Below are positions 22,530-32,477 of a stretch of 64,000 nucleotides of DNA, piece after piece (the first letter of the stretch is position 1; every line of letters begins with the position of its first letter). Source of the DNA: Poa pratensis (lineage: Eukaryota > Streptophyta > Magnoliopsida > Poales > Poaceae); the NCBI GenBank assembly GCA_947311845.1, contig CAMZMU010000111.1, positions 26,059,399 through 26,123,398 on the forward strand, given 5' to 3'. Both the position numbers and the translations under genes were made by a program. The notes under the pieces were generated by a model. The model saw nothing but the letters and a program-made list of their open reading frames with translations. It searched no databases and was not told the origin of the DNA.

Positions 22530-25500
22530 ATGGTGGCTTCACCATTTCCCCTGGCCACTGCACTATTCTTTACTGTTGTGGTTGCGGCGCTGCTGCCGCC
22601 GTTGGGCGCCCTGGCGCCGGCACCAGCACCGGCGCCGGCTGGGCAGAGCAGCTGCACCACCCACTGCGGCAATATCAGCATCCCGTACCCGTTCGGCGTG
22701 GAGCCTGGCTGCTACCACGACGGCGGCTTCAACCTCACCTGCGACCACTCCCACATCCCGCCCAAGCTGTACCTTGGCGATGGCACCGTGCAGGTGCTCG
22801 ACATCGATCTGCCCAACGGCACGGTGCGTGTCAACAACAGCGCCATCTATCTGGATACTAATAACAGCAAGAGCACGTGGCGCGCCGGCGGGCCGGGATA
22901 CGCCGCCGACGGGCCATACTTTTTAGCGGGAGGGCAGAATAACTTACTAGCACTCGGGTGCAACGTCCAAGTCACCCTCCTCGGAGAAAATGACACCCTT
23001 ATCAGCTCTTGCTCTCCTTTCTGCCTCGAGGCGAATAATATGACCATTAGTGTGGCGCCTATTTGCTCTGGCATCGGCTGTTGCCAGGCACCCATACTTG
23101 AGGGTCGCGCTTCCTACACACTCAAGGCTGGCGGGATTGGTACCAATTCTGGATATAACGAAGTGTTGATGGTTGCATCAGACTATTTCTTTAACATCAC
23201 AGATTATTATTTGTTTTACCCCGCGGTCCCTGCCATGCTCGCCTGGACAGTCAACACCGCGGTATGTCATACCAATGGGTTTTCGCCTTCCTGCCACAGT
23301 AAACACAGCTTTTGTCAAAACTACACATCTGTTTCTCCTGATCTTGTTGGTTCTCCTATCGATCCTGGTTTTGATGACGGGCACAACTGTTTGTGTTCTG
23401 GTGGATTCCAAGGCAACCCATACATCTCCCATGGCTGCTATGGTAATTATACACTCCTTAAAAAGTACTTTTTTATATCATGATGCTTAACCAACTTTAC
23501 TTTAGCCGCACACCTACAATGTTTTTTGAGTGACCATGTGAAGTTAATTGATGTTTTTCCTGAAAGAAAAAGTTGATAATATATGACAAAGCAATGGGTA
23601 TGCAAAGGTGTATTACGGATAATATAATCTCCAGGCATGAAAAACTAATAGAGTTATTCAATATGCTGTGTAAATAAGGGATTTTCTAGATCGTAGTCGC
23701 CTAATAAAGTGCTATTTCTCAATCAACGTAGTCATATAAATATCCAAATCTATTTATTTTTTCTTCCTTGCATACATGAACCATCAATGGTATAATGCAT
23801 TAATTGAGTTTCTCCTGATACTGCGATATGTCCAGATATAAATGAGTGTGATCGTGAGGACATCTACCCGTGCTATGGAAATTGCAAAAACACAAACGGA
23901 GGATATGATTGCCAGTGCCCTCTTGGCTTCAAGGGCAATGCTTCTATTAAAAATGGATGTGAAGGTACCAAAATAAACATTAAGCCTATTTCTTCACGTA
24001 TGATGTTATCTCTTTCTAGGGATCATCACAATAATATTATAGTTCTACTACTAAGTACTACAAAATTAGCCAGCTACCTGGCACATTCTCAACTTTGTAT
24101 ATGACTTGCTTAGACATTGATGAGTGTAAACACCCGGAAACATATCCATGTTATGGAATCTGCATCAATATGCCTGGAACTTTCCATTGCCGGTGTCAAG
24201 ACGGTACCCATGGAGATCCATCGACAAAACAAGGGTGTATCATCATCACAACCAAGAAAACCTTTACAGGTAAAAAAGTCTAGATAAATAACAATAGCAT
24301 ACATTTTATAAACACCATCCCTATTCTCTCTCAAAGAATTTGACTACTCCAAATTCATGACATTCGCGGTGATACCATATTTTACAGGTTTGAGCATAGG
24401 TCTAGTGGTAAGCGGTGGTTCAGTTATGTTGCTTCTGGCACTTGGTGCCCCGTTCTTAGGACGTAAGATCAAGATAAATAGAGCAAACAAGCTGAAAAAA
24501 AGATTGTTCAAGCAGAATCATGGGTTGCTGTTGCAACAACTAATATCACAGAAGACAGATTTTGGTGAAAGAATGATTATTCCCTTGTTAGATCTGGAGA
24601 AGGCCACAAACAATTTTGACAAAACTCGTGAAGCCGGTGGCGGAGGACATGGTGTTGTGTATAAGGGAATTCTAGACCTAATGGTTGTTGCCATCAAGAA
24701 GTCCAAGATTGTCGTACAAAGAGAAATCGATGACTTCATAAATGAGGTTGCAATTCTTTCTCAAATCAACCATAGGAATGTCGTGAAGCTAATCGGATGT
24801 TGCCTTGAGACAGAAGTCCCATTGCTGGTTTATGAGTTCATTTCAAATGGAACTCTTGATCACCATCTTCATGTTGAAGGCCCGGTATCACTATCATGGG
24901 ATGATCGAATAAGGATTGCACTTGAAGTTTCTAGAGCTCTATCTTATCTTCATTCAGCTGCTTCTATGCCAATTTATCATAGGGATATAAAATCGTCCAA
25001 CGTACTTCTTGATGATAATTTAACAGCAAAGGTATCCGATTTTGGAGCTTCAAGGTACATCCCGATCGACCAAACAGGGGTGACTACGGCCGTTCAAGGA
25101 ACAATAGGCTACTTAGACCCCATGTACTATTATACCGGTCGACTAACAGACAAGAGTGATGTTTTTAGTTTTGGTGTTCTTCTTGTAGAACTCCTAACTA
25201 GAAAAAAACCATTCCTCTACCGTTGTGGCGGGGATGGAGTTGGTCTTGTTTCACATTTCATTTCGCTTCTTGCGGAAGGCAACCTTGAAGAGATACTGGA
25301 TCCTCAAGTCATGGTAGAGGAAGATGGTGAAGCCCGGGAAGTAGCTACAATAGCAGCGGCGTGCATTCAATTGAAGGGAGAAGACCGGCCTACCATGAGG
25401 GAAGTGGAGATGAAACTTGAACATTTGAGAGTTAACAAGATGCATGTGGAACCTCGTACCGCATCAACGAGATCCAGTAGGGATCAAACTGTGCCTCAAC

Positions 25501-25589
25501 ACATGCAAACTGAAGGGGCTATTGTGGAAGCAAGTCGACAATACACTATGGAGGAAGAAATATTGATGTCTGCAAGGTACCCTCGATGA
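22530..25589 (+). CDS. WAK2: wall-associated receptor-like kinase, complete
   Basis: Four exons with GT..AG borders, all phase 1: 22530-23442, 23836-23964, 24114-24269, 24388-25589. Predicted 799 aa. Domains in order: signal peptide (1-25); GUB_WAK galacturonan-binding domain (CGNISIPYPFGVEPGC); EGF-like exon (DINECDRE..CQCPLGFKG); calcium-binding EGF exon (DIDECKHPETYPC); transmembrane helix (GLVVSGGSVMLLLALG); juxtamembrane region; and a Ser/Thr kinase. The kinase has GGGGHGVVYKG, VAIKK, the RD-type catalytic loop YHRDIKSSN, DFGAS and GTIGYLDP. All catalytic residues are present, so an active plasma-membrane receptor is likely. WAKs bind pectin or oligogalacturonides and signal in wall integrity and immunity. 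The ligand cannot be read from sequence. Confidence 0.92.
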
Positions 25590-26167
25590 TCTTGCAGCAA
25601 CAACGTCCATACCAACTCGCCATTCAGCACATTTGCTTCTAAAGCACTGCAAGCGAAAGAACTATAAAGTGGAATAATACAAGCCGTCGGTGTCTGTGTC
25701 TTCTAAATTACTTAAGGAAGCCCTTAGCAACTGTATTATTTAGCCTGTTACTTTTGCTTGTTCAGTGTGTACTCGTTCATGTCAAATAATTGGGTACCAG
25801 TAGTTGTGATTGTAGGGAATAAAGCATAATTTTCGGTGTGTTTCCGTATTGATTCTAGATAAACAAAGTGTTTCGGTTATTCTATTATTGAGATCATACA
25901 GCTTACTCTAGTCTTGATTATACGATGTAGTGAAGTCTGGACACCCCCAAATGTTTGCATCGATGCCCGATATCTGAGTCAGGATTTACAACAACATTGC
26001 TTCAAGAACTGACTCGAGGAGCAGGAATACATTCGTGACGAGGCATATGAGAAGGGCGACACATACAGTTTCCGGAGTAATAAAACTGCAAGATAGTTGC
26101 GATAAATCAGACGGAACGACGATGCTGGTGCTGGTCTCCGTCCACGCGAGAAGTTAAAGATCAGCGA
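25590..26167. other. WAK2 3' flank and left LINE target duplication
   Basis: WAK2 3' UTR and flank, including an aataaagc polyadenylation-like signal near 25820. Diverged versions of this flank recur at 19850-20290 and 30190-30600. The last 12 bp (aaagatcagcga, 26156-26167) are the left target duplication of the LINE. Confidence 0.65.
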
Positions 26168-28368
26168 ATATAGACGTCAAAGCTTGTGACAAGGCTCCCG
26201 GTCCGGATGGGTTCTCGGGAGCTTTCTTCAAAGCTTGTTGGGACATTGTGAAGATAGACGTCATGGCCGTTGTTAATCAATTCTCAACCCTTCATGTTGG
26301 CAACCTTCATTGGCTTAACTCCGCGAATATTGCTTTAATTCCAAAGAAAGATGGAGCGGAGGAGGTGGCCGACTTTAGACCCATTAGTCTCATCCATGCC
26401 ATCGCCAAGCTCATCTCCAAAATGATGGCTACTCGTCTCGCTCCGCATATGCACAAGCTTGTCTCCAATGCTCAAAGTGCTTTTATCAAAACGCGGAGCA
26501 TCCATGACAATTTCTTATACGTCAAAAACCTTGCTCGGAAACTTCACAAGACAAAAAAGGCGACGCTTCTTCTCAAGCTCGATATCAAGAAAGCTTTTGA
26601 TTCGGTGAGGTGGGACTATTTGATGGATTTGCTCCAACACCTAGGCTTCCCTAGCACTTTTAGAGATTGGGTCTCCGCATTGCTATCCACATCTTCGTCT
26701 AGGGTGCTTCTCAATGGAATTGCCGGTGCTCCGATCAAGCATGGGAGGGGATTGCGGCAAGGGGACCCCCTCTCCCCTCTTCTCTTTGTGTTGGCTATTG
26801 ACCCACTTCACCACATTCTTCGCAAAGCTACCGAGCAAGGCCACCTTCATGAGATTGGGGGAAGGGCTCCCACCATCCGCACCTCACTATATGCCGATGA
26901 TGCCGCCATCTTCGTTGCTCCAAAAAAAGAAGACATTGATTTCCTTGCCTCCACCTTAGATCAATTCGGCATGGTCACCAGCCTTGTTACAAATTGCAAC
27001 AAAAGTCAAGTGGCACCAATTAGATGTGATGGTCTTGATCTTGATGGCATCCTTCAATCCTTCCCGGCGTCTCGCACTACCTTCCCGATGAAATACCTTG
27101 GACTTCCCTTGTCGGTCACACGACTCAAGAGAGTTCATTTTCAACCATTGGAGGATAGGGTGGCCGGAAAACTGCGGCCTTGGGAGGGGAAGAACACCAC
27201 CATGGCCGGTAGGGCGGTCCTTGTCAAGTCGGTTCTCACAAGTGTGATCATCTATTTCATCACCGTTCTTGATGTGCCTTTGGAATCTCTCTTGAAGATT
27301 GATAGTATTCGACGAGCCTATCTTTGGGCGGCTTGTGAGAAGGTAACCGGAGGAAAATGCAAAGTTAATTGGGAACAAGTGTGCAAGCCAAAGGATTTAG
27401 GGGGGCTTGGAATCCTCAACCTTAAGAAGTTTGCAACAGCCCTTCGCCTCCGATGGCTTTGGTTTGAGTGGGATGAGGAACCCAAACCGTGGGTTGGTCT
27501 TGGGAACCCTTGCAACCAAAATGATGCCAACATTTTTGCGGCTTCAACTAAAGTGGAAGTGGGCAATGGAGATAAAGCTAGCTTTTGGCACTCCTCATGG
27601 CTTGATGGGAGGCGGCCAAAGGATTGGGCTCCTCTCATTTTCGATCTCTCCAAGAGAAAGGTGCTCTCGGTTCATAAGGGTTTGGAGAATGACTTTTGGG
27701 TCTCTCAAATAAATACACAAGATGGTCTCACCGTTGAGCACATTTCCCAATTTGTCAATCTTTGGAGAGCACTTCATGACGTCCAACTTGATCCGGCGAC
27801 TCCGGATAAGATCACTTGGAAGTTCACCAAGAGTGGGAAATATTCGTCATCCTCGGCCTACAACATGCAATTCTTGGGCCACACAAATTCTATGATGCCC
27901 TCTTTGGTTTGGAAACCATGGGCGCCCCCCAAATGCAAAATCTTCTCATGGTTGATTCTACAAAACCGGGTGTGGACGGCGGATAGGCTCGAACGAAGGG
28001 GGTGGCAAAATTGTGGCCAATGCAAACTTTGCAACCATGCACAAGAAACGGCGGCACACCTCTTTTTTAAATGTCGGTTTACCAAGAGAATTTGGTCCTC
28101 TTTGAGGGATTGGATTGGGCTTCATGATCTTGATCCATCAACATGGGATTTTCTACAAAGTGTGAAGGAATGGTGGACTAACGTCATCCACAAAAAGGGA
28201 GCTAACCGGAAGGCTCTTGCTTCGCTTGCCATGCTTGTCTCATGGGAAATTTGGTTGGAGAGGAATGCCCGGGTTTTTCAAAACAAGGCGATCACGGCTC
28301 CTATGCTTCTCCAAAAGATAAAAAACGAGGTGGTCTTGTGGTCTACCGCCGGCCAAAGCGTTGTGTAA
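26168..28368 (+). pseudogene. LINE ORF2 reverse transcriptase, 5'-truncated
   Basis: The frame is open from the truncation point. It shows KAPGPDGFSGAFFK, then the RT blocks (LIPKKDGAEEVADFRPISL; LKLDIKKAFDSVRWDYL; GRGLRQGDPLSPLLFVL; the catalytic YADDAAIF near 26890). The C-terminus has the zf-RVT zinc-binding region (CKLCNHAQETAAHLFFKC near 28030) and ends at the stop at 28366-28368. The apurinic endonuclease domain and ORF1 are absent. No internal stop was seen, so decay after insertion has been limited. Confidence 0.9.
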
Positions 28369-28495
28369 TGTAATGCCGCGAGAGTAGATGGTTATGGTTT
28401 GGGTGGTTTTGCCTCTTTTTGAGGCAAGGCTTTGGCTTGTAAAACTTCTTCTTAATTAATGAAATGGCAAGCCTTTTGCCTTGTTTCAAAAAAAA
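26168..28495 (+). mobile_element. 5'-truncated LINE (non-LTR retrotransposon)
   Basis: The insert is flanked by 12-bp direct repeats aaagatcagcga (26156-26167 and 28496-28507). It ends in an A-run and begins in the middle of the reverse transcriptase frame. It splits sequence that is continuous upstream of U1 copy A (18230-18290). The intact duplications suggest a fairly young insertion. Confidence 0.92.
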
Positions 28496-28827
28496 AAAGA
28501 TCAGCGACAAGCTTTGGCCGTTTGGCGCCACCGACGGCAGGTACCCAGGGCCGTCTCCAGAAATAAGGTACCGTCGTACCGATTGCCCATACCAGGAGTT
28601 CCAGCGGCGGCTGCGGGAATTTTCAGATTTGGTCGTCTGCCGCGCTCGTGCAGGTGCCGACGAACGTCTGCCGCGCGTTCAGCCATAGCGGAGTCCAGGA
28701 GAATCCCTGTTCCTTCCGGCCACCGTCTTGGATGCGGAATCAGTACCTTGATAATCTGCTAACTGCCGTGGCTAATTGCGCAGAGCCCCTCTCTTCTGAA
28801 CAAATGCTAAAACGAGCGCGTGGTTTA

Positions 28828-28879
28828 GTACCACCTCGGCAGCTGAGTCGCTTTGGGGTCTGGAGGGGCGCCTACATAG
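28828..28879 (+). promoter_or_regulatory. snRNA promoter elements of U1 copy C
   Basis: The upstream-element match GTACCACCTCG is at 28828-28838. A TATA-like tacatag lies at 28873-28879 after 34 bases, then AGCCCA. The U1 start is 76 bp downstream of the element. Confidence 0.72.
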
Positions 28880-28903
28880 GCAGCCCATGGTGCGACGTCC
28901 AAC

Positions 28904-29065
28904 TCACTTACCTGGACGGGGTCGACGGCTGATCAACAAGGGCCGTGGCCTAGATAAATGGCTAGCATTGCACTTGGCGAGCGCGTTGGCCTACCATCTC
29001 CCCTAGAGGGAGAGTGGACGTCGTAATTTGTGGCAGAGGGGTACGCGTTCGCGCGGCCCCTACCA
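28904..29065 (+). ncRNA. U1: U1 snRNA gene, copy C (canonical-looking)
   Basis: ACTTACCTG (28906) is followed by a slightly altered stem-loop I (gatcaacaagg), stem-loop II with the canonical loop ATTGCACTTG, stem-loop III, the Sm site AATTTGTGG and a terminal GGGG..GCGTTCGCGC..CCCC hairpin one G shorter than in the other copies. The 3' box AAGTTCAA is present just downstream. Together with intact promoter elements this is one of the two best candidates for an expressed gene. Confidence 0.9.
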
Positions 29066-29459
29066 ATTCTCCAAGTTCAAACATAATATTTACAAAATTC
29101 AAAGTAAATTTATCAGGACTTCAGGACTATGTATGTATATTATGCCGATCCTTCTTTTCAGAAGCAATTCGTTCTGGTAATGGCAGTCTGGCCCACAAGG
29201 CATAAGTCATGACACATCTAAATGGTGTTTGCTCTGTACATGCTGTCATACATGGGGAAGGCTACAAACATATTTCAGGTTTTATTCTAGGAACTTGACA
29301 AGTTGACATAGATTTGCAGCCGCAGGTTTTGTCCATGTTGGTCAGTTTCTCGAGAGATGACAGAGTTTGGCTAATGCCTGACCAAACAGCATCATCAGTG
29401 GCTGCAGGGTGCATTGGCGCTATTGTTCTCAAGAGGTGCCTTCAGGATGTCATCACTCT

Positions 29460-29740
29460 TCAGGGGGCGCCACCTTTGCGGACGTTCCCGCGGCACAAAG
29501 GGCACACCCTACATTATTGTATCGACAAAAAATTAGCAGGAGAGAGCTAGTGAAATAGGCACAAAGGGCGCCCCTAACTTATCGGCGACCTAAAATGGCC
29601 TTTCTTTGCATCAGGAGGGTTTTTTTTGCCAGTGTAGTTTTTTAAGCCACTTGTCAACACACTGCAAGTGAAACTCATGTTTGCACGGAATAGTATTTAT
29701 CTGATCTCCATCATCATATGCAGTTAAGCATATATGGCAC
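29460..29740 (-). pseudogene. RING-H2 gene 3' exons, degenerate copy C
   Basis: The minus-strand exon 5 equivalent (29740-29630) reads [35 protein letters not shown]. The donor is lost, as in copy A (TGGCAAAA). The last exon (29508-29460) keeps the ligands as VCPLCRGNVRKGGAP before its stop. Upstream exons are absent. The shared donor loss groups copies A and C, consistent with duplication of a larger block after that mutation. Confidence 0.82.
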
Positions 29741-30768
29741 CTGAATGAACAAAAGGTGCAGGGCAACATTTCAGTGTTTGAAGACCTCTCTGAATGAACA
29801 AAGGGTGCAGGGTGCAAAAGGCGAGTCTGAAGAATACCAAGTGCTAACTTGCAATACCATATCTCAAAATTTCTAAAGGGCGACTTATGAATAGCCTAAT
29901 GGAGAGAAGCAGCATAGAATCTTCCCAATTATGACAACACTGTTATCCCCCTTTACAGGCGTAACAGCAAAATGGGCAAAGTATTCTAAAAAAAAGAGCA
30001 AAATGGCAAAGTTAGCAAACTATGCATAGTAACAGTAATAACAGAAACTGAATGCAGCTAATTCAATATTTTAACACTATCTCGTTATGTCCGGAAGACT
30101 GCTAGGCTTATGCAGAAATTGCTTTGCTCTCTAAGATGCTAAGAATGCCCATGCAGAAAATGCTTAGCTATCTAAGGAAATCGTTAGCAACTGTACTTTT
30201 AACATGTTACGTTTGCATATTTAGTGTGTGGTGGTTACTCTTCCATGTGTGATGACTGGATGTCAGTAGTTTTGATTTGAGGAAAGAAAGCATAATCAGC
30301 AATGTGTTTCAGTATAGATTCACAAAAGAATGCTCTGTATTTCTTGAGATCATACCGCAAGTTCGTCCGCTGGTCTGGATTGTATATACTAGGTATAGTG
30401 TAGTCTGGGAACTGAAATGTAGTCACAATCAGAGCCAGGATTAACAAGAATCGTAGTTGCTTCAAGAACTGCCTGGAGGAGCAGGAAGACATGCCACATA
30501 TGACCAGCGGCCCATACAGTGATCCCACAGCACTGCAGAGGAATACAACTGCAAGACACAGCAGTTGTGACGGCAACTTCACATTCAGCTAAGCAGATAT
30601 GGCACTCCGGCGCCGATTCGCTTATCATTCTTTGGCGCCGCCGGCGACAGTACCGATCACACGTCCCGAGGGATTTTTCTGGTTTGGTCGCGGTTGTCGG
30701 AGCAGCATCAATGCCCAGTCGCCGTTGTGACTTGTGAATGCAACCTAGCTAGGGCACTTCCGCACTGG
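29741..30768. other. duplicated non-coding block between copies C and D
   Basis: RING intron-4-like sequence (to about 30150) then WAK 3' flank-like sequence (30190-30600), as in 19390-20290. From 30610 it is the upstream region of U1 copy D. No coding potential was recognised. Confidence 0.6.
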
Positions 30769-30776
30769 GCATGTTT

Positions 30777-31554
30777 GCAGGGGCGGGCCCACTTCAATTC
30801 AAGGGTATTCAGTTGAATACCCATTGTTTTCACCAAAATACTATGTACATATATCCTGTTAGTAAGTACAAGTGTAGAAAAAAGCAAAATGGCAGAACAT
30901 CTGAGGTCGTTCCCCGCGTTCAGCCTAAAACAAGGACAACCCACACGTTGTTTTCTCCCTCCCCACCCCACATGGCCCAGTGGCCCATTATCTCTTCTTC
31001 TCCAGGCCCAGAACGAAAATAACTACAGCCTCAATGTTCGTACGAATCATTCAGGAACCAGCGTGGTCGCTCGTTGCTCCCACACGACACGAGCAGGTAG
31101 GGTTGTCGTTTTATCAGACAGCAGCATGAGTTAATCTAGATTATCTAGCTTATTTGGTTTGAGACCTAATGGCCATTTTCTTCACCATTATTTCTCTACA
31201 GGGCCTGCTACAAGCATGTCCAAATCTAAATTATCTGGCTAATTTATTTTGACACGCGATTATATATCTGGCTAGGTCGCATCCTATTTCCATATGAAAT
31301 TACACTACATATGCATTGAAATCCGTGACTTATTTGTAGTGATTCAAAAGCAGGAACCGTTCAAACGCAATAATCATTTCAAGTTATTAAGAAGTAGAAT
31401 ACATTAAATTTATTTGCTATTATGGTTCTATATCTTATGTATACTATGCAATATGGTGCTATGATCGGTTATATATGAAAAAAGTTCTTAGTCTTGTAAA
31501 AATTAGCCTTTCAAAATTTGAATACCCACTCTTCAAATCCTGGGCCCGCCCCTG
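30777..31554. mobile_element. non-autonomous hAT DNA transposon, 778 bp
   Basis: Terminal inverted repeats CAGGGGCGGGCCCA are at both ends and an 8-bp target duplication catgtttg is at 30769-30776 and 31555-31562. The 8-bp duplication and CAGGG termini identify the hAT superfamily. Subterminal gaataccca repeats occur inside both ends. No transposase frame is present. The orthologous position in copy B (20441-20448) is empty. Confidence 0.9.
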
Positions 31555-31751
31555 CATGTTTGGCCTGCATCTCGGGAGCGATAGTGGCGTGCGTTACCTG
31601 GAGACCTGGACAAACCATAGCGGAATCCAGGAGAATACATGGTTCTTCCGGCCGTCTTGGATGCGTAATCATATTCTTCTGCCGTGGCTAACTGCAATCG
31701 CTGTAGAGTCCTTCTCCTAAACGAACACTTAAACAACGAGAGCGTGGTTTA

Positions 31752-31803
31752 GTACCACCTCGACAGCTGAGTAGCCTTGGGGTCTGGAGGGGCGCCTACA
31801 TAG
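31752..31803 (+). promoter_or_regulatory. snRNA promoter elements of U1 copy D
   Basis: The upstream-element match GTACCACCTCG is at 31752-31762 and a TATA-like tacatag at 31797-31803, 34 bases apart. An AGCCCA follows. Confidence 0.7.
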
Positions 31804-31826
31804 CCAGCCCATGGGCAACGTCCAAC

Positions 31827-31989
31827 TCACTTACCTGGACGGGGTCAACGGCTGATCAAGAAGGGCCGTGGCCTAGATCAATGGCTCGCATTGCACCTGG
31901 TGAACGCGTTGGTCTACCATCTCCCCTAGCGGGAGAGTGGACGTCGTAATTTGTGTTAGAGGGGGTACGCGTTCGCGCGGCCCCTGCCA
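31827..31989 (+). ncRNA. U1: U1 snRNA gene, copy D (variant)
   Basis: ACTTACCTG (31829) and GATCAAGAAGG of stem-loop I are intact. The stem-loop II loop reads ATTGCACCTG, with a mismatch in its stem (gtgaac instead of gcgagc). The Sm region reads AATTTGTGTT. The terminal hairpin GGGGGTACGCG..CGCGGCCCC is kept. The 3' box is degraded (aaattcaa). It is probably a diverged copy; expression cannot be judged. Confidence 0.85.
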
Positions 31990-32477
31990 ATTTTCCAAAT
32001 TCAAAATTCTGTAAATCAAACTAAAACATTCCAGGACCAATATGCATCTTTTTATGCTTTTTTCAATGTTGTTGTGAACTGTGTGCATTTTGGTTTATGC
32101 ATATTTTGCCATCTTCTTTTGAAAAGCAGTTATAACAGTTTGGCATGAGTCAGGACACATCGAAATGATGTTTCCTCCGAACATAATTCATCATTGTCAC
32201 AGGGAATACAACTGGAGTACTGGATCTGCTACAAATTATGTACATGCTGCCATACATGGGGGAAGGCTACAAAAGATATATACAAGTCTGTCATATTCTC
32301 GGAACTTGACATGGATCGCTTGCAGTCCCAGGGTTTGGTCCATGGTGACCAGCGCTCTCGAGAGATGACAGGGTTTGGCTAATGCCTGACCGAACAGCAC
32401 CATCAGTGCCTGCATGGGTGCATCGGTGCCACTGTCTTCAAGAGGCACCTTCAGAAGGCGAGCCGGTTCTATGGTCT
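31990..32477. other. convergent intergenic space between U1 copy D and the RING gene
   Basis: About 490 bp separate the U1 3' end (plus strand) from the RING stop codon (minus strand). It contains the RING 3' UTR but no recognised coding sequence. The same spacing unit recurs after the other U1 copies. Confidence 0.55.
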
